Assembly (NCBI GenBank): GCA_028687205.1
Contig: JAQUAP010000003.1
Location: 1-41,455, forward strand
Reading direction: 5' to 3'
Length of the DNA stretch: 41,455 nt
From: Candidatus Omnitrophota bacterium
Lineage (GTDB): Bacteria; Omnitrophota; Gorgyraeia; Gygaellales; Profunditerraquicolaceae
The notes beneath the pieces are model-generated. The model worked only from the letters and a program-made list of their open reading frames with translations, made no database searches and was not told where the DNA came from. Positions 16,640 to 23,823 of the stretch are shown piece after piece (the stretch's first letter is position 1; each line of letters opens with the position of its first letter). The position numbers were made by a program, and so were the translations under genes.

Positions 16640-17386
16640 TTATTGGATAAATAATCCGCCGTCAACAATAATGGTCTGCCCGGTGATAAAACCCGCCGCG
16701 TCGCTTAATAAAAATTTGACTGCCCCCGCGACATCTTCAACCCTGCCTAACCTGGACAAAGGGATTCTTTTCTTTAACTCCTCTTTGAATTCTTCCTTTA
16801 ACCCCGCAAGCATATCTGTCTCAATAAAACCCGGGGCAACCGCGTTTACCCTGATATTATAAGGAGCGACTTCCCTGGCCAGGGACTTGGTAAAACCGAT
16901 AATCCCGGCCTTGGAAGCAGCGTAATTAGTCTGGCGGCTCATCCCGGCTACGCCGCTGACAGAAGTAATGTTGACGATTGCGCCGCTTTTCTGTTTTAAG
17001 AAAGTCACGATGGCGTTGCGCGTAACATTAAAGGTGCCGTTTAAATTCGTATCAATGACGCTCAGCCAGTCTTCTTTGGTCATCATCATCAGGGCCTTAT
17101 CCTTGATAATGCCGGCGTTGTTGACCAGTAGATCTAACCTTCCCAACCCAGCTTTTACTTCTTCAATCAATTCTTTGGCTTTATCAAAATCAGCCGCATC
17201 CATTTGCAAGGCTAAGGCGCGGCGGCCTGACTGCTTTACCTGCGCGCTTAGAGCCTCTGCCTCCTGGACGCTTTTGGCATAAGTAAAGGCGACATCCGCG
17301 CCTTCCTCAGCCAGCATTAAAACCAGCGACCGGCCTATGCCCCTTGAGCCGCCGGTTACTATCGCTACCTTATCCTTAAACAGCAT
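16640..17386 (-). CDS. 3-oxoacyl-ACP reductase, second cluster
   Basis: Short-chain dehydrogenase of 248 aa with TGGSRGIG at 11-18, NNAG at 89-92, catalytic Ser142, Tyr155 and Lys159, and a C-terminal IIVDGGLF. It is paralogous to fabG at 5839-6579 and keeps all catalytic residues. It lies 4 nt after the KS-beta gene and 18 nt before the second ACP, and would provide the ketoreduction step of that set. Confidence 0.92.
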   Translation of the reverse strand: MLFKDKVAIVTGGSRGIGRSLVLMLAEEGADVAFTYAKSVQEAEALSAQVKQSGRRALALQMDAADFDKAKELIEEVKAGLGRLDLLVNNAGIIKDKALMMMTKEDWLSVIDTNLNGTFNVTRNAIVTFLKQKSGAIVNITSVSGVAGMSRQTNYAASKAGIIGFTKSLAREVAPYNIRVNAVAPGFIETDMLAGLKEEFKEELKKRIPLSRLGRVEDVAGAVKFLLSDAAGFITGQTIIVDGGLFIQ

Positions 17387-17390
17387 ATAT

Positions 17391-18512
17391 CTAGTATCCC
17401 TTAAATTTTGAAATTATCAAGCTGGAATTAACGCCGCTTTTTCCGCCGGTATTGATTAAAACATGCTCAACCATAGGGCTTTGAGCCTGGTTGAGCATAC
17501 TCGGAGGCACTTTTTGCCTTTCTATCGCGCTGATTGCCGCAGCAACTTGTAAGCTTCCCGAAGCGCTAAAAGATTCGCCGGCCAGGGGCTTAATCGAACT
17601 TACCGGAAGAGCTCCTGCTTTCTTACCAAATAATTCCTCTATTGCTTTTGCTTCCCTTGCGCTGAATTCCGCGCTTGAATTCGCCGCGCTGTTGATATAA
17701 TCAATTTTCTCCGCTGCGAGCCCTGCCTCTTCCAGGCTTAAGCGCATTGACTTCTTGAAATCCTGCAGCGCGGAGCCAAAACCCAAAACCTCAGCGTAAA
17801 TTTTTGCCTTGCGCGCTAAAGCCGAATCCAATTCTTCCAATACGATAATACCGGAACCTTCTCCCAAAATTACAGCTCCGGGGCCGCTTAGGCAGCCGCT
17901 TTTATAAAAGCCTAAAAAAGTCTGGATGCAAAACTCTTCCACCCCTCCGCCAAGCACGATTTTTGCCCGTCCAAACCTTAAGGCGTCTACGCCGTAATTG
18001 AGCGCGTCTAAACTGGCGGAAAAACCCGTAGAGATAGTGACATTAAAACCTTTGATATTAAATTTTATGGAGACCTGGCTGGCCGGAGAATTAATCACGG
18101 TATTGGGAAAAAGCGCGGGATTCACATAGCGCGGGCCTTCTTTGAGCGCCTCGCGGTCAAAATCGCTGATACTGGCTACGCTGCCCAGGGTCGTGCCTAT
18201 GGCTACGCCTACATCCCGGGAATTGCTTTCAGTTATCTCAAGGCAGCTGTCTTCCAGGGCTAATTTAGTAGCCGAGGCGACTAATTTTATACTGCGGTCT
18301 AAAGTGCGCAGGCCCTTTGGCCCTAAAATTGCTTCCGGAGAAAAATCCCTGGCCTCCCCGGCGCTTTTAGCGCTGAAAAGCGCGGTATCAAAGGTAGCGA
18401 TCGGCTTTATCCCCGAGACACCTTGAAAGATATTTTCAGTAAAAGCAGCCTTGCCAACTCCCAGGCTGGAGATTATACCTAAACCGGTTATGACTACGCG
18501 TTTTTTACTCAT
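17391..18512 (-). CDS. Ketosynthase-like protein lacking the catalytic triad (chain-length-factor-like KS-beta)
   Basis: A 373-aa FabF-fold protein beginning KKRVVITGLGIISSLGVG. The active-site cysteine is replaced by Phe164 (STGFSASLDA). The first histidine is lost (DYINSAANSS against DYINAHGTST) and the second is Glu (KPLAGESFSASG against KSMTGHALGAAG). The fold motifs GEGSGIIVLEELD and SGVNSS near the end remain, so it is not a decaying frame. In type II polyketide synthases a dead KS (CLF) pairs with the active KS and sets chain length; classical CLFs have Gln at this site, not Phe. Likely partner: the KS at 14736. It lies 49 nt after recG. Confidence 0.85.
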   Translation of the reverse strand: MSKKRVVITGLGIISSLGVGKAAFTENIFQGVSGIKPIATFDTALFSAKSAGEARDFSPEAILGPKGLRTLDRSIKLVASATKLALEDSCLEITESNSRDVGVAIGTTLGSVASISDFDREALKEGPRYVNPALFPNTVINSPASQVSIKFNIKGFNVTISTGFSASLDALNYGVDALRFGRAKIVLGGGVEEFCIQTFLGFYKSGCLSGPGAVILGEGSGIIVLEELDSALARKAKIYAEVLGFGSALQDFKKSMRLSLEEAGLAAEKIDYINSAANSSAEFSAREAKAIEELFGKKAGALPVSSIKPLAGESFSASGSLQVAAAISAIERQKVPPSMLNQAQSPMVEHVLINTGGKSGVNSSLIISKFKGY

Positions 18513-18561
18513 TTTAAGTTTGATACATTATATAGCTACGCTTTAATTATCACAAGGACTA

Positions 18562-20631
18562 TCAACCCGCGTGAATAAATCTTTCATAGCCCGGGAAACG
18601 CCGCAACATCTTCTCTTTGAGCAGGATATTCTGCCGGCTTTCTAAGCGCGTATCAAACTTAAGCAGCCTTACTGCCTCTTCCCTGGCCCGCTTTAATAAC
18701 TGCATCTGCGTCAGGGGATTGGCAATCTTGAGCTCGCTTAAACCGTGCTGTTCCCTGCCGAAAAATTCACCCGGCCCCCGGATACGCAAATCCTCTTCCG
18801 CGATTTTAAAACCGTCGCTATGCCTGACTAAAGCAGCAAGGCGGGCTTTAGCCTCATTAGTCTGGGCATCTGAAATCAGGCAGCAAACCGACGCCGCACT
18901 TCCCCTGCCCACGCGGCCGCGCAGCTGGTGCAGCTGGCTCAGGCCAAAACGTTCGGCATGCTCAATAATCATACAGGTAGCATTCGCTATATCAATACCT
19001 ACTTCTAAAACGGTAGTGGAAATTAAGACATCGATTTTGCCGGATTTAAACTTGAGCATCACTTCATCCTGCTCTTCCTGCTTTAACCTGCCATGGATAA
19101 GGCCGAGCCGGAAATCTTTGAACTCGCCTGCCTTTAACTCAGCATACATTTTCTTGGCGCCGGAAATATCCAGTGCATATGACTCCTCAATTACCGGATA
19201 AATAATATAAACCTGCCTCTTTAACTTTAATTCCTGTTTGGCTAATTGATAAGCCTCTGTCCTCTTTGCCTGTTCAAAAAGAACGGTCTTGATTGCCTGC
19301 CTTCCCGGAGGAAGTTCATTGATAATAGAAACATCCAGATCTCCGTAAAGGGTAATGGCTAATGTCCGGGGGATGGGCGTCGCGGTCATAATCAAGATAT
19401 CCGGATTTACTCCTTTGGCCGGCAGGAGCGCGCGCTGGCCAACGCCGAATTTATGCTGCTCGTCAATGATGACGAGGCCCAGATTTTTAAACTGCACGTT
19501 TTCTTCCAGTAAGGCATGGGTCCCGATAACCAGGTCTATTTTTCCTGTTTTTATCTCCCGGTAAATCTTTTCTTTTTCTTTTTGCGCTAAGCTGCTGGTG
19601 AGTAACTTTAGATTTAATTGTTTTTCGCTTTTGAGCTTGGCAAAATGCTGCCAGGCGAGTATCTCTGTCGGCACCATAAAGGCAACCTGGTAACCCCCTT
19701 GGATAGCCATCAGGCTGGCGGCGACGGCGACGACTGTCTTACCTGAACCCACATCCCCCTGTAAAAGGCGCTGCATCGGCCGGTTTGAGGCCATATCCGC
19801 CTTTATCTCCGCGATGACTTTTTCCTGGGCAGCGGTAAATTGGAAAGGCAGCCGCGAGATAAAACCTTTGAGCAATTCTCCGTCTATCTTATGCGCTATG
19901 CCCTTCTTTTCCTTCCTCTTTAGCTTACGCAGGATAATCGGCAACTGGAAGAGAAAAAACTCTTCAAAGCTGAGCCGCGTATAGGCCTCTTTCTGTAAAT
20001 CCGGGCTCTCCGGAAAATGTATATTCAATAGGCTCTTAGCTAAATTAAGCAGGTTGTTCCTCTGCCTTATATCATAAGGCAGGGCATCGCTAATCCTGAC
20101 AAGATACTTGTCTAAGACATTTTTAATCAGCCGGCGCAGACTCCTCTGGGTAAGGCCTTCGGGCAGAGAATAAACCGGCACGAGGCGGCCAAGGCTGTAG
20201 CCTACATCGTCTTCATCGCTAATGATTTCAAACTCCGGGTTACTCATCTGGAGCTTTGAGCCGTAGAGCTCAACTTTTCCATACAATATAACTTCTGTCC
20301 CCGGCTTAAAATAACTTTTCAGGTAAGGCTGGTTAAACCAGACACAGGAGACCTTTCCGGTATTATCCCCTACGGCTACTTCAGTGATATTAAAGCTGCG
20401 CCTGCGCCAGGAATCATGCTGGCCGAGGCTAAGGACTTTCGCCTTAATCGTCTGAATCTCACCCAGCTTTAATCCGGAGACCGGCACAAAATTAGTGCGG
20501 TCTTCATAACGCCGCGGGAAATAGTAAAGTAAGTCCTCTACGGTATTTATACCGGCTTGGCTAAAGACCTTAGCCCTCTTTGGCCCGATACCCTTTAGAT
20601 ATTGGATAGGCGTAGCCTGCGGGGTATTCAT
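18562..20631 (-). CDS. recG: ATP-dependent DNA helicase RecG
   Basis: Branch-migrating helicase for stalled forks and Holliday junctions. The 689 residues include an N-terminal wedge domain (about 1-240), Walker A GDVGSGKTVV, the DEQH box (IIDEQHKFG), MTATPIPRTLA and motif VI QLRGRVGRG. The C-terminal LLKRAREEA is usual. The -10 TATAAT ends 8 nt before the ATG without a Shine-Dalgarno, and the -35 TTGAGA lies in a REP-A palindrome. It may be co-transcribed with the downstream lipid cluster, 49 nt away. Confidence 0.96.
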   Translation of the reverse strand: MNTPQATPIQYLKGIGPKRAKVFSQAGINTVEDLLYYFPRRYEDRTNFVPVSGLKLGEIQTIKAKVLSLGQHDSWRRRSFNITEVAVGDNTGKVSCVWFNQPYLKSYFKPGTEVILYGKVELYGSKLQMSNPEFEIISDEDDVGYSLGRLVPVYSLPEGLTQRSLRRLIKNVLDKYLVRISDALPYDIRQRNNLLNLAKSLLNIHFPESPDLQKEAYTRLSFEEFFLFQLPIILRKLKRKEKKGIAHKIDGELLKGFISRLPFQFTAAQEKVIAEIKADMASNRPMQRLLQGDVGSGKTVVAVAASLMAIQGGYQVAFMVPTEILAWQHFAKLKSEKQLNLKLLTSSLAQKEKEKIYREIKTGKIDLVIGTHALLEENVQFKNLGLVIIDEQHKFGVGQRALLPAKGVNPDILIMTATPIPRTLAITLYGDLDVSIINELPPGRQAIKTVLFEQAKRTEAYQLAKQELKLKRQVYIIYPVIEESYALDISGAKKMYAELKAGEFKDFRLGLIHGRLKQEEQDEVMLKFKSGKIDVLISTTVLEVGIDIANATCMIIEHAERFGLSQLHQLRGRVGRGSAASVCCLISDAQTNEAKARLAALVRHSDGFKIAEEDLRIRGPGEFFGREQHGLSELKIANPLTQMQLLKRAREEAVRLLKFDTRLESRQNILLKEKMLRRFPGYERFIHAG

Positions 20632-20639
20632 GTTTAGTT

Positions 20640-20669
20640 ATTATACTATAAATCAGGGACGGTTCTCAA
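20640..20669 (-). promoter_or_regulatory. recG promoter with its -35 inside a REP-A palindrome
   Basis: Minus strand: TTGAGA (20664-20669), 18-nt spacer, TATAAT (20640-20645), then about 8 nt to the ATG. The TTGAGA is part of the terminal arm of the REP-A repeat. Confidence 0.6.
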
Positions 20670-20729
20670 GCCAATCTTAAAGTGTCCCCTATTTGGGGAC
20701 ACTTTAGCTTCGAGTTGAGAACCGTCCCT
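20655..20729. repeat. Palindromic repeat REP-A, copy 2
   Basis: Outer 15-bp perfect arms AGGGACGGTTCTCAA (20655-20669) and complement (20715-20729). A perfect 11-bp inner hairpin AAAGTGTCCCC/GGGGACACTTT lies at 20679-20705. The arms are the same as in copy 1 at 2828-2904, with a similar inner GTCCCC/GGGGAC core. Confidence 0.88.
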
Positions 20730-20731
20730 AC

Positions 20732-20760
20732 TTGAATTCTATATTATTATATGGCATACT
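20732..20760 (+). promoter_or_regulatory. Promoter of small RNA copy 1
   Basis: TTGAAT (20732-20737), 17-nt spacer, CATACT (20755-20760). The -10 is embedded in the dyad GCATA-N5-TATGC (20754-20768), also found in copy 2, which may be an operator. Confidence 0.55.
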
Positions 20761-20767
20761 TATTATG

Positions 20768-20865
20768 CAGAGAGAGATGTAGAGGTGCTCTGCGAAAAGG
20801 AGGTATAGGCAGATAGCGAAAGCTAAAAGGCCTATCACCTACAAAAAAACCCCAGAATTTCGGGG
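20768..20865 (+). ncRNA. Unrecognised small RNA, copy 1
   Basis: Intergenic plus-strand unit between recG and the radical SAM gene, both of which are on the other strand. After a GCAGAG/CTCTGC hairpin comes a core that is nearly identical to 31289-31364: AAGGAGGT, a TAGC-GAAA-GCTA hairpin with a GNRA loop, then GGCCTATCACCTACAA and an intrinsic terminator. AGGT pairs with ACCT and ATAGGC with GCCTAT, giving a nested stem. The loop is GAAA here and GCAA in copy 2, a change that keeps GNRA and supports plus-strand function. I do not recognise it as a known riboswitch. Confidence 0.65.
20840..20862. terminator. Intrinsic terminator, probably two-way
   Basis: CCCC/GGGG hairpin followed by CTTTTTT on the plus strand and by TTTTTTT on the minus strand. 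It ends the small RNA and probably also the radical SAM transcript. Confidence 0.75.
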
Positions 20866-20896
20866 CTTTTTTGTTTATTACCTTCTCCTTATGTGA

Positions 20897-22351
20897 TTAC
20901 TCCTTATTGCTTATAAACGTCCTTTTAAGGGAATTGGCGAGCCTTCCGCGTTTATGCTCTCTGGTGAATACGCTTATGAGGACGGCAGGAGCCGCAAGAA
21001 GAATGTGAACAAATTCCTTAAAGGTAAAGAACTTCACTATAAAAATATTCTTCCAAATTATTTTCACATACCGGCCAGGGGTATAAAATGAGAACTTTAT
21101 CTTTCTGCCTATTTTTTTTAGCGCAGCGTGGCTATATTTATCGGAATAGAGCTCGCCTCTGCCTGTCACATGATAACCGGGAGTTTTTTCCGCGAGTTCT
21201 CTTAAAGCAGAAAATTTTTCAATGCGCAGCTTATTGCAGGTAATGGCATCCACTCCTATCTCCTTGGCAAATTGAGCGATGTAAAGCATCTCGCTCTCAT
21301 TTTCTCCTATGTTCCCATAAATAAAATAGCCGCTATAAAAGAAAGGGTACTTCCTGAGGACCTCAAAAGATTTTCTTATTGTATCCTGGTCAAAGCCTTT
21401 ATCCAACTGCTTGAGTATCCAGTCATGCGGAGACTCAATACCAACAAGCAGGGCCTTAAAACCGGCCTTAACCATTTTCTCCAGCAACCTTGGATAGCGC
21501 GCAATATCAATACGCGCCTGCGCGAAAAAACGCTTTTTTATTTTTCTGGCAATAAGCTGGTCGCAGATTTCCTCGGCACGCTTGGGGTCGGTAAAAAGAT
21601 TATCGTCGCTAAACATAATGATGTTTGCCTTAAGGCCACTAATTTCCTCAATTACGGAATCAACGCTACGCGCTGCATAATTTCTCTTTTGGCCAAGAGG
21701 GTTCAGGCTAAAGGTGCAGAATTTACAGTTAAAAGGGCACCCTCGCGCGCTTAAAACCGCGTCAAATTCCCAGCTTTTTATTCTTATCCCGTTTACTGTC
21801 AAAGAATAATCATTATGCCGTAAGGAACGGTCGGGATTAGTCAACAAATTAACATCAGGAAGAGGCCGGTTTGGATTATGGGTTATTTCTCCGTCACGCC
21901 GGTAAGAAATACCTAAAATATCTTTGTAATCAACTCCGCGCAGGATCTCCTGTATACTCTCCTCGCCTTCGCCTCTTACAATAATATCAATTAAGGGGCA
22001 AATCTTAAAAAGCTCTTCTACTTTTTCTGTTGCTTTGTATCCGCCGACTACCAGCAGAATATCATCCGGCATCGCGTTGAGAAACTGGCATATTTCTTCG
22101 TATTGACGGTCCCAGCCAATACCTACGCAAATGATATCTATATTATTTTCCTTGATAAAGGACTTAAGCGTATCTGTATCGGAAAGTTCGCGCTCATAAC
22201 GCAAATCCAAAAGCGTGACTTTCCGGGCTACTGCCTTGGCACTTGTTGCCACATATTCAAGCCCGGTCGGAGGGAAAAGCATCATTGTGTTAGTAGCATT
22301 CTTCTCAATATAAGGATTCAAAAATAAAGCGTGGTTGTACTGCATAAACAT
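20897..22351 (-). CDS. Radical SAM protein with B12-binding-like N-terminal domain
   Basis: A 484-aa enzyme. Residues 1-150 resemble the cobalamin-binding fold of BchE/HpnJ-like proteins (VVGGYKATEKVEELF, IIVRGEGEESIQEIL) but lack the DxHxxG motif that ligates cobalt, so B12 may not be bound in the base-off mode. The radical SAM cluster cysteines are Cys205, 209 and 212 (RGCPFNCKFCTF). The C-terminal 80 residues are basic with hydrophobic stretches, suggesting membrane contact. An AAGGAGAAA precedes the first ATG. Substrate unknown; a lipid or cell-wall substrate is possible given the neighbourhood. Confidence 0.85.
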   Translation of the reverse strand: MFMQYNHALFLNPYIEKNATNTMMLFPPTGLEYVATSAKAVARKVTLLDLRYERELSDTDTLKSFIKENNIDIICVGIGWDRQYEEICQFLNAMPDDILLVVGGYKATEKVEELFKICPLIDIIVRGEGEESIQEILRGVDYKDILGISYRRDGEITHNPNRPLPDVNLLTNPDRSLRHNDYSLTVNGIRIKSWEFDAVLSARGCPFNCKFCTFSLNPLGQKRNYAARSVDSVIEEISGLKANIIMFSDDNLFTDPKRAEEICDQLIARKIKKRFFAQARIDIARYPRLLEKMVKAGFKALLVGIESPHDWILKQLDKGFDQDTIRKSFEVLRKYPFFYSGYFIYGNIGENESEMLYIAQFAKEIGVDAITCNKLRIEKFSALRELAEKTPGYHVTGRGELYSDKYSHAALKKIGRKIKFSFYTPGRYVKIIWKNIFIVKFFTFKEFVHILLAAPAVLISVFTREHKRGRLANSLKRTFISNKE

Positions 22352-22431
22352 TTTCTCCTTTTACCCCAGATATTTCAAACTCTAAACTCTCCTGAAAAGG
22401 TTTGAATTTTGAAAGCCGAAGTCGATTAAAT

Positions 22432-23388
22432 TCATAATGACCGGTTAATTATCTCTTGCATCTCCTCTTTAGTCCTGGCGCGGGAGGATTTTTCCCTTAA
22501 AGGGCGGATTCTGCGAAAGCCCCTGGTGTACCAGCCGAAGAACTTACGGAAGATAACCACCCCATTCCTCTCCCCGTAAAAACCTATGGAAGCGGCTAAA
22601 TGCTCCAGCATAATGCTAATGACTGTGTCTTTAGCGGGTTGAGGGATTATCCTACCTGTCTTTAAAAATTCTTTTATTGTTTTAAATATCCAGGGGTTCC
22701 CAAATGCGCCACGCGCGATAGCCAGGCCGTCACAATGCGTTTCATCAAGCATTTTTTTGGCTAACTGCGCCGAAAGTATATCTCCGCTGGCAATCACCGG
22801 AATAGCTAAAGCCTTTTTCACTTCCCGTATCGCTGCATAATCCACAGCGCCGCTATATCCTTGAGCCTTGGTCCTGCCGTGGATAAACAGGCCGGCTGCG
22901 CCGGCATCCTGCGCATAAAGCGCAACTTCCCTGGCATTAACACTCTCTTTATCCCAGCCGGTGCGGATTTTTACTGTCACCGGCACGGCGGAGTTTTTAA
23001 CAACCAATTTAAGCAATTTCTTCAGCTTTTCCGGTTCTTTAAGCAGCCCGGCGCCTTCCTCACGCCGGACAACTTTCTTTGCCGGGCAGGCAGCGTTAAA
23101 GTCCAACAACTCAAACTTATAATTTTTAAGCATATCCAAAGCTTTTAAAATAAATTTCTCTTCGCACCCTAACAACTGTACGCCTAAAGGCCTATCCTTA
23201 GGGCCTGAACTGAGCATACTTTGCGTCCTTTTGCTTTTATAGCTTATTGAACGACAATTAATCATCTCCACAAAAGCCAGCTCGGCGCCGAATTGACGGT
23301 TAAGCATGCGGAAAGGCAAATCGCTTACACCAGCCATAGGAGCGAGGATAAGATTTGACTCTAATTTTAAGTTACCGATTTTTAGCAT
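22432..23388 (-). CDS. dusB: tRNA-dihydrouridine synthase
   Basis: FMN enzyme reducing uridines in tRNA D-loops, 318 aa. LAPMAGVSDLPFR at about 15-27, catalytic Cys101 in FNAACPAKKVVRREEGAGLL, and HGRTKAQGYSG are Dus signatures. The family is clear; which of DusA/B/C is not decisive, with DusB-type favoured by the NAACP motif. GATAAT lies 6 nt before the ATG and no Shine-Dalgarno is seen, so a leaderless start is possible. It is followed by the radical SAM gene after 80 nt. Confidence 0.92.
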   Translation of the reverse strand: MLKIGNLKLESNLILAPMAGVSDLPFRMLNRQFGAELAFVEMINCRSISYKSKRTQSMLSSGPKDRPLGVQLLGCEEKFILKALDMLKNYKFELLDFNAACPAKKVVRREEGAGLLKEPEKLKKLLKLVVKNSAVPVTVKIRTGWDKESVNAREVALYAQDAGAAGLFIHGRTKAQGYSGAVDYAAIREVKKALAIPVIASGDILSAQLAKKMLDETHCDGLAIARGAFGNPWIFKTIKEFLKTGRIIPQPAKDTVISIMLEHLAASIGFYGERNGVVIFRKFFGWYTRGFRRIRPLREKSSRARTKEEMQEIINRSL

Positions 23389-23590
23389 ATTTAATTATCT
23401 TACGCGGCTGCCTTGTCTTGTTCCTCCGCACACCGCTCGATTTTCCTTAAGCTGAGGAAAATCTTCGCTCGCCCAGTTTTTTGCGCTCTGCCAGGAGTCT
23501 TATAGCGGGCAACCCTGCCCGCGCAAAAAACTCACGTGCGCTCCGGAACCAAGCCAAGCCATCCGCTAAAGGACATCAAGCTGTCTATAA
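23389..23590. other. Gene-free stretch with nested inverted repeats
   Basis: No coding signal. It holds a 9-bp hairpin GATTTTCCT/AGGAAAATC (23439-23463), and a perfect 12-bp inverted repeat AGTTTTTTGCGC (23475-23486) with its complement at 23521-23532. Between the latter is a GCGGGC/GCCCGC hairpin. Weaker outer complementarity (CTTG-TTCC-GCAC against GTGC-GGAAC-CAAG) spans about 23412-23553. It could be a structured RNA or a decayed mobile element. Confidence 0.55.
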
Positions 23591-23823
23591 AATGACCCTG
23601 CCAGGCTTGGACGCGAATTCGATTTTAGGCAATGGAGCTTGAGGATTTTCGGGTATCCCGAGGCCAGCCGAGAGGCTGGCAATCTCGGGACGGCGCTGGT
23701 GTTTGAGCGCCGAGTGAGAGCACGAGGTGCGAGTTCAGTTAACCGCCGAAAATCCGCAAGAGCATTGCCGACCGCCAAAGGCGGGAAAATCGAACCTGAG
23801 CGGACAAGCCTGGCAGGGTCATT
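23591..23823. repeat. 233-bp element with 19-bp terminal inverted repeats and long imperfect arms
   Basis: Termini AATGACCCTGCCAGGCTTG at 23591-23609 and the exact complement at 23805-23823. Inside, the arms continue imperfectly (CGATTTT, GGCAATG, GGATTTTCGG matched on the other side), with internal hairpins such as GCCAGCC-GAGA-GGCTGGC near 23672-23690. No gene. The right terminus contains the pgi stop codon. It looks like a MITE or a large foldback sequence; no transposase is nearby. Confidence 0.7.

Noticed and set aside
20768-20865. c-di-GMP (GEMM), fluoride or preQ1 riboswitch
   Set aside because: The GNRA loop and compact size suggested these, but the invariant GEMM ACGCAAAGC, the fluoride core and the preQ1 pseudoknot tail are all absent, and no plus-strand gene follows.
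23389-23821. RNase P RNA, tmRNA or SRP RNA in the gene-free stretch
   Set aside because: None of their conserved blocks (for example GAGGAAAGTCC of RNase P) is present on either strand.
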